A stretch of DNA of 36,721 bases, taken from NCBI GenBank assembly GCA_910584845.1, contig CAJUDH010000026.1, forward strand, positions 1 through 36,721, given 5' to 3'. The notes beneath the pieces were generated by a model. It did not search any database. It worked only from the letters and a program-made list of their open reading frames with translations, and was not told the origin of the DNA. The position numbers and the translations under genes are program-made. The number at the start of each line of letters is the position of its first letter. Positions within the stretch are counted from its first letter, which is position 1. This DNA is from an uncultured Lachnospiraceae bacterium. GTDB lineage: Bacteria > Bacillota > Clostridia > Lachnospirales > Lachnospiraceae. Shown here piece by piece: positions 35,424 through 36,721 of the stretch.

Positions 35424-35461
35424 ATTATACCTTAATTGTTACTTATAGTCAACAGTTATAT
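35424..35461 (-). promoter_or_regulatory. Promoter and controller box of the endonuclease gene
   Basis: On the minus strand TTGACT (35447-35452) and TATAAT (35424-35429) are 17 bases apart. The -35 overlaps a GACTATAAGT half-site (35441-35450), which matches the box upstream of the controller gene (GTTGACT[T]ATAAGTAAC in both). An ATATAACTG arm (35453-35461) may be the second, weaker half. The leader is only about 10 bases, and the box lies at the end of the controller gene. Confidence 0.75.
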
Positions 35462-35662
35462 TCCCTTAAAGAAATCACCAAAAGAAACATTCAGAGCATT
35501 TACTATCTTCTCTAAACTTTTAAGTGAAATATTTCTTTTCCCCAATTCAGCTCCTGCTAAATACGTTCTATCTAGTTCAGCTTTTAAAGCAAGCTTTTCT
35601 TGACTCAATCCCTGCTCGTTGCGAAGTTGTTTAATTCGCTGTCCTACTTTTTCAGCAATCAT
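35456..35662 (-). CDS. XRE-family controller (C) protein
   Basis: The 68-residue protein starts at an ATG with GGAGGT 7 bases upstream (MIAEKVGQRIKQLRNEQGLS). A helix-turn-helix spans about 8-62 (LSQEKLALKAELDRTYLAGAE, ISLKSLEKIVNALNVSFGDF). The size, the position directly before a restriction endonuclease gene and the palindromic boxes identify it as a type II R-M controller protein. Such proteins activate their own and the endonuclease promoter with a delay, so methylation comes first when the system enters a new cell. Confidence 0.88.
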   Translation of the reverse strand: MIAEKVGQRIKQLRNEQGLSQEKLALKAELDRTYLAGAELGKRNISLKSLEKIVNALNVSFGDFFKGI

Positions 35663-35682
35663 AGAAAATACCTCCACATATC

Positions 35683-35710
35683 ATTATCCATCACGTTACT
35701 TATAAGTCAA
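35683..35710 (-). promoter_or_regulatory. Promoter of the controller gene
   Basis: TTGACT (35705-35710) and GATAAT (35683-35688) on the minus strand, spacer 16. The -35 lies inside the proximal half of the controller box. Confidence 0.65.
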
Positions 35711-35724
35711 CGGACTATTAGTAA
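35696..35724. promoter_or_regulatory. Controller box (double operator)
   Basis: On the plus strand two dyads, ACTTATAAGT (35698-35707) and ACTATTAGT (35714-35722), are separated by CAACGG, and the whole is bounded by GTTACT/AGTAAC. Read on the minus strand this is ACTAATAGT-CCGTTG-ACTTATAAGT, the layout of published C-boxes of the AhdI/BamHI kind, with the central GT-type spacer. Confidence 0.8.
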
Positions 35725-36009
35725 CACTTGCTGTTTTAAGATGACTTTTTTCATCACTTCTCTTGACTGCTCTCCCTTTGCCCCAGATATCCTTCTCAGC
35801 TTATGGTATTTAACACGTGATTTTGACATTGTATAGGTCTTGTCGATATCCGTTTTGCCTATGCACTGAAAGACCTCTGGGAACTCGGTAACTAATGCGT
35901 CAAGTTTTTTCATAACAGCTTTATCACGGGTGTAAACTGTCGCATGCGGATCCTCTGCATTGAAATTGATTACAGTCTCCTGCTCATATTGTGTTAGCCT
36001 AATGTAATT
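35707..36009 (-). pseudogene. Remnant of a small integrative-element protein
   Basis: The frame reads NYIRLTQYEQETVINFNAED, ATVYTRDKAVMKKLDALVTE, FPEVFQCIGKTDIDKTYTMS and then becomes unlike its relatives. This order (YEQET..NFNAED, VYTRDK, L..EFP..F..IG.TDIDKTY..PK) is common to small proteins in Firmicutes conjugative elements and phages. No start codon or ribosome binding site is found at the expected place, and the end runs into the controller promoter region. Confidence 0.5.
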
Positions 36010-36135
36010 TCTGTTCGTCGCACCCGAGATTTGCCTCCACCTTTCTTCATATCCCAGCTCACGATGGGCACCTTTGGTCTTGGTTGTATCCTTCCCACTA
36101 CTTGAGCAGATTAGGGATGTTCAACATTAGCAACG

Positions 36136-36187
36136 TGCGCCTTCAGGCGCACCGAAAAAAGGCGTCCATCATAGAAGATGTAACGCC
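36136..36187 (-). terminator. Intrinsic terminator plus adjoining hairpin
   Basis: GGCGTCCATC (36161-36170) pairs with GATG-TA-ACGCC (36177-36187); on the minus strand it is followed by TTTTTT (36155-36160). Directly beyond it lies a second perfect 7-bp hairpin, GTGCGCC/GGCGCAC (36136-36153) with a TTCA loop. Confidence 0.65.
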
Positions 36188-36349
36188 CTTTGGCTAATAT
36201 GTTATTCAAATTTATGTACAAAGCAGTTTTCTGCTGTTATGCCGCTTTCTGCTGTTGTCTCTGTGTTACATTTCCATCTTCCAATGGTCAGTTTCTCTTT
36301 CTATTTCCGCAATCTGTTCCGAATTAAGAAATCCTCTTATTTTTCATCT
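36188..36349. other. Mobile-element debris
   Basis: No gene. A TTTCTGCTGTT sequence occurs twice (36228-36238 and 36246-36256). The rest is A/T-rich and carries stops in all frames. Confidence 0.3.
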
Positions 36350-36537
36350 CTTACCGATCTTTCGATGTTAAATGTATAGGTTATTGTCTCCTTGATGATC
36401 CCGCCAAGGAGGTCTTTGAGGGCATCCTAGATGTCTTCAGCGGATTGGATGCCGTACCCTTCCAAAAGCTGGTTGATGATATTTCATTTTCCTTCTGTCA
36501 TCTGTACTCTGTGTACCGGTTCCTTTTCTCTTGCCAT
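36350..36537 (-). pseudogene. IS256-family transposase N-terminal relic
   Basis: From the ATG at 36537 (AGGAGG upstream) it reads MAREKEPVHRVQMTEGK-stop-NIINQLLEGYG...SAEDI-stop-DALKDLLGGIIKE. This is the usual start of IS256-type transposases. Stops fall at codon 18 (TGA, 36484-36486) and codon 37 (TAG, 36427-36429), and homology ends after about 60 codons. Confidence 0.65.
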
Positions 36538-36609
36538 AATAAAAAGCCTCCTATGATTTTTTATTTTATCATAGAAGACCTTTCAAAACACTATTTACAG
36601 AAAAAATTT

Positions 36610-36643
36610 CACAATCGGGGGTGCGGACATTTTCTTGAACTGG
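36610..36643 (-). mobile_element. Terminal part of an IS3-family element
   Basis: Just after the transposase stop the minus strand reads TGTCCGCACCCCC (near 36617-36629), resembling the terminal inverted repeat of IS150-type IS3 elements. The other end is outside the window. Confidence 0.45.
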
Positions 36644-36721
36644 CTAAGCAGCTAGGCCAAGGCCCCTCCTGTACTCCAACGGGCTCATGTTTCCAAGGGA
36701 TACCTTTATCCGCTTTTCGTT
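36644..36721 (-). CDS. IS3-family transposase, C-terminal end (partial)
   Basis: The last 25 codons before a TAG read NEKRIKVSLGNMSPLEYRRG LGLAA in one frame. The (N)xxRI(K)xxL..MSP.EYR pattern closes the integrase-like OrfB of IS3-family transposases. The rest lies beyond the right edge. Confidence 0.75.
   Translation of the reverse strand, partial: NEKRIKVSLGNMSPLEYRRGLGLAA

Noticed and set aside
36228..36256. CRISPR-like repeat
   Set aside because: Only two copies of an 11-base sequence with a 7-base gap; no array.

Overview
The window looks like a chromosomal segment from a Clostridia (Lachnospiraceae-like) bacterium. The evidence is the gene order of the left third (radical SAM pair, RNase E/G, rplU-prp-rpmA, obgE, yhbY, nadD, yqeK, rsfS), the Firmicutes-type L27 with its cleavable N-terminus, strong GGAGG-type ribosome binding sites and SigA promoters.

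Left region (1-12942) is core genome. A truncated secreted protein touches the left edge. An LCP (LytR-CpsA-Psr) cell-wall ligase follows on the minus strand, and glmS is divergent from it behind a textbook promoter. Then comes a long minus-strand ribosome/GTPase/NAD cluster. Transcription runs from the radical SAM gene at 12942 down to rsfS at 4627, with an internal promoter plus long leader before rplU and a clean intrinsic terminator between rpmA and obgE.

Middle region (12943-17283) is a decayed metabolic locus. An aconitase has lost its N-terminal part, carries one in-frame TAA, and is fused in frame at its C-terminus to a YfcC-type carboxylate carrier that has lost its N-terminus. A 78-codon scrap of a MATE transporter abuts it. 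An intact lactonase/beta-propeller gene on the plus strand takes its ribosome binding site from the MATE scrap.

Immunity island (17402-30934). About 16 short genes, most unrelated to each other, resemble immunity genes of polymorphic toxin systems: SUKH-3, SUKH/SMI1, an Imm42-like protein, a Sel1-repeat protein, a membrane protein with two PH-like repeats, a membrane protein with two CxxCxGxG motifs, and several unrecognised acidic proteins. No toxin is visible, so this looks like an orphan immunity array. Two plus-strand cassettes share the same promoter and the same downstream element. The minus-strand genes are tightly coupled; two are frameshifted, and a deleted type I HsdR relic marks the array's end next to a bidirectional terminator.

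Restriction-modification module (31688-35724). A C-R-M-M operon encodes an XRE controller, a PLD-family (BfiI/NgoFVII-like) endonuclease and two adenine/amino-methyltransferases of different classes. Controller-box palindromes overlap the promoters of both the C gene and the endonuclease gene.

Right edge (35707-36721) holds mobile-element debris: a broken integrative-element gene, an IS256-type transposase start with two stops, and the 3' end of an IS3-type transposase running off the window. Restriction module, immunity island and debris together form an accessory defence/competition region beside conserved core genes.
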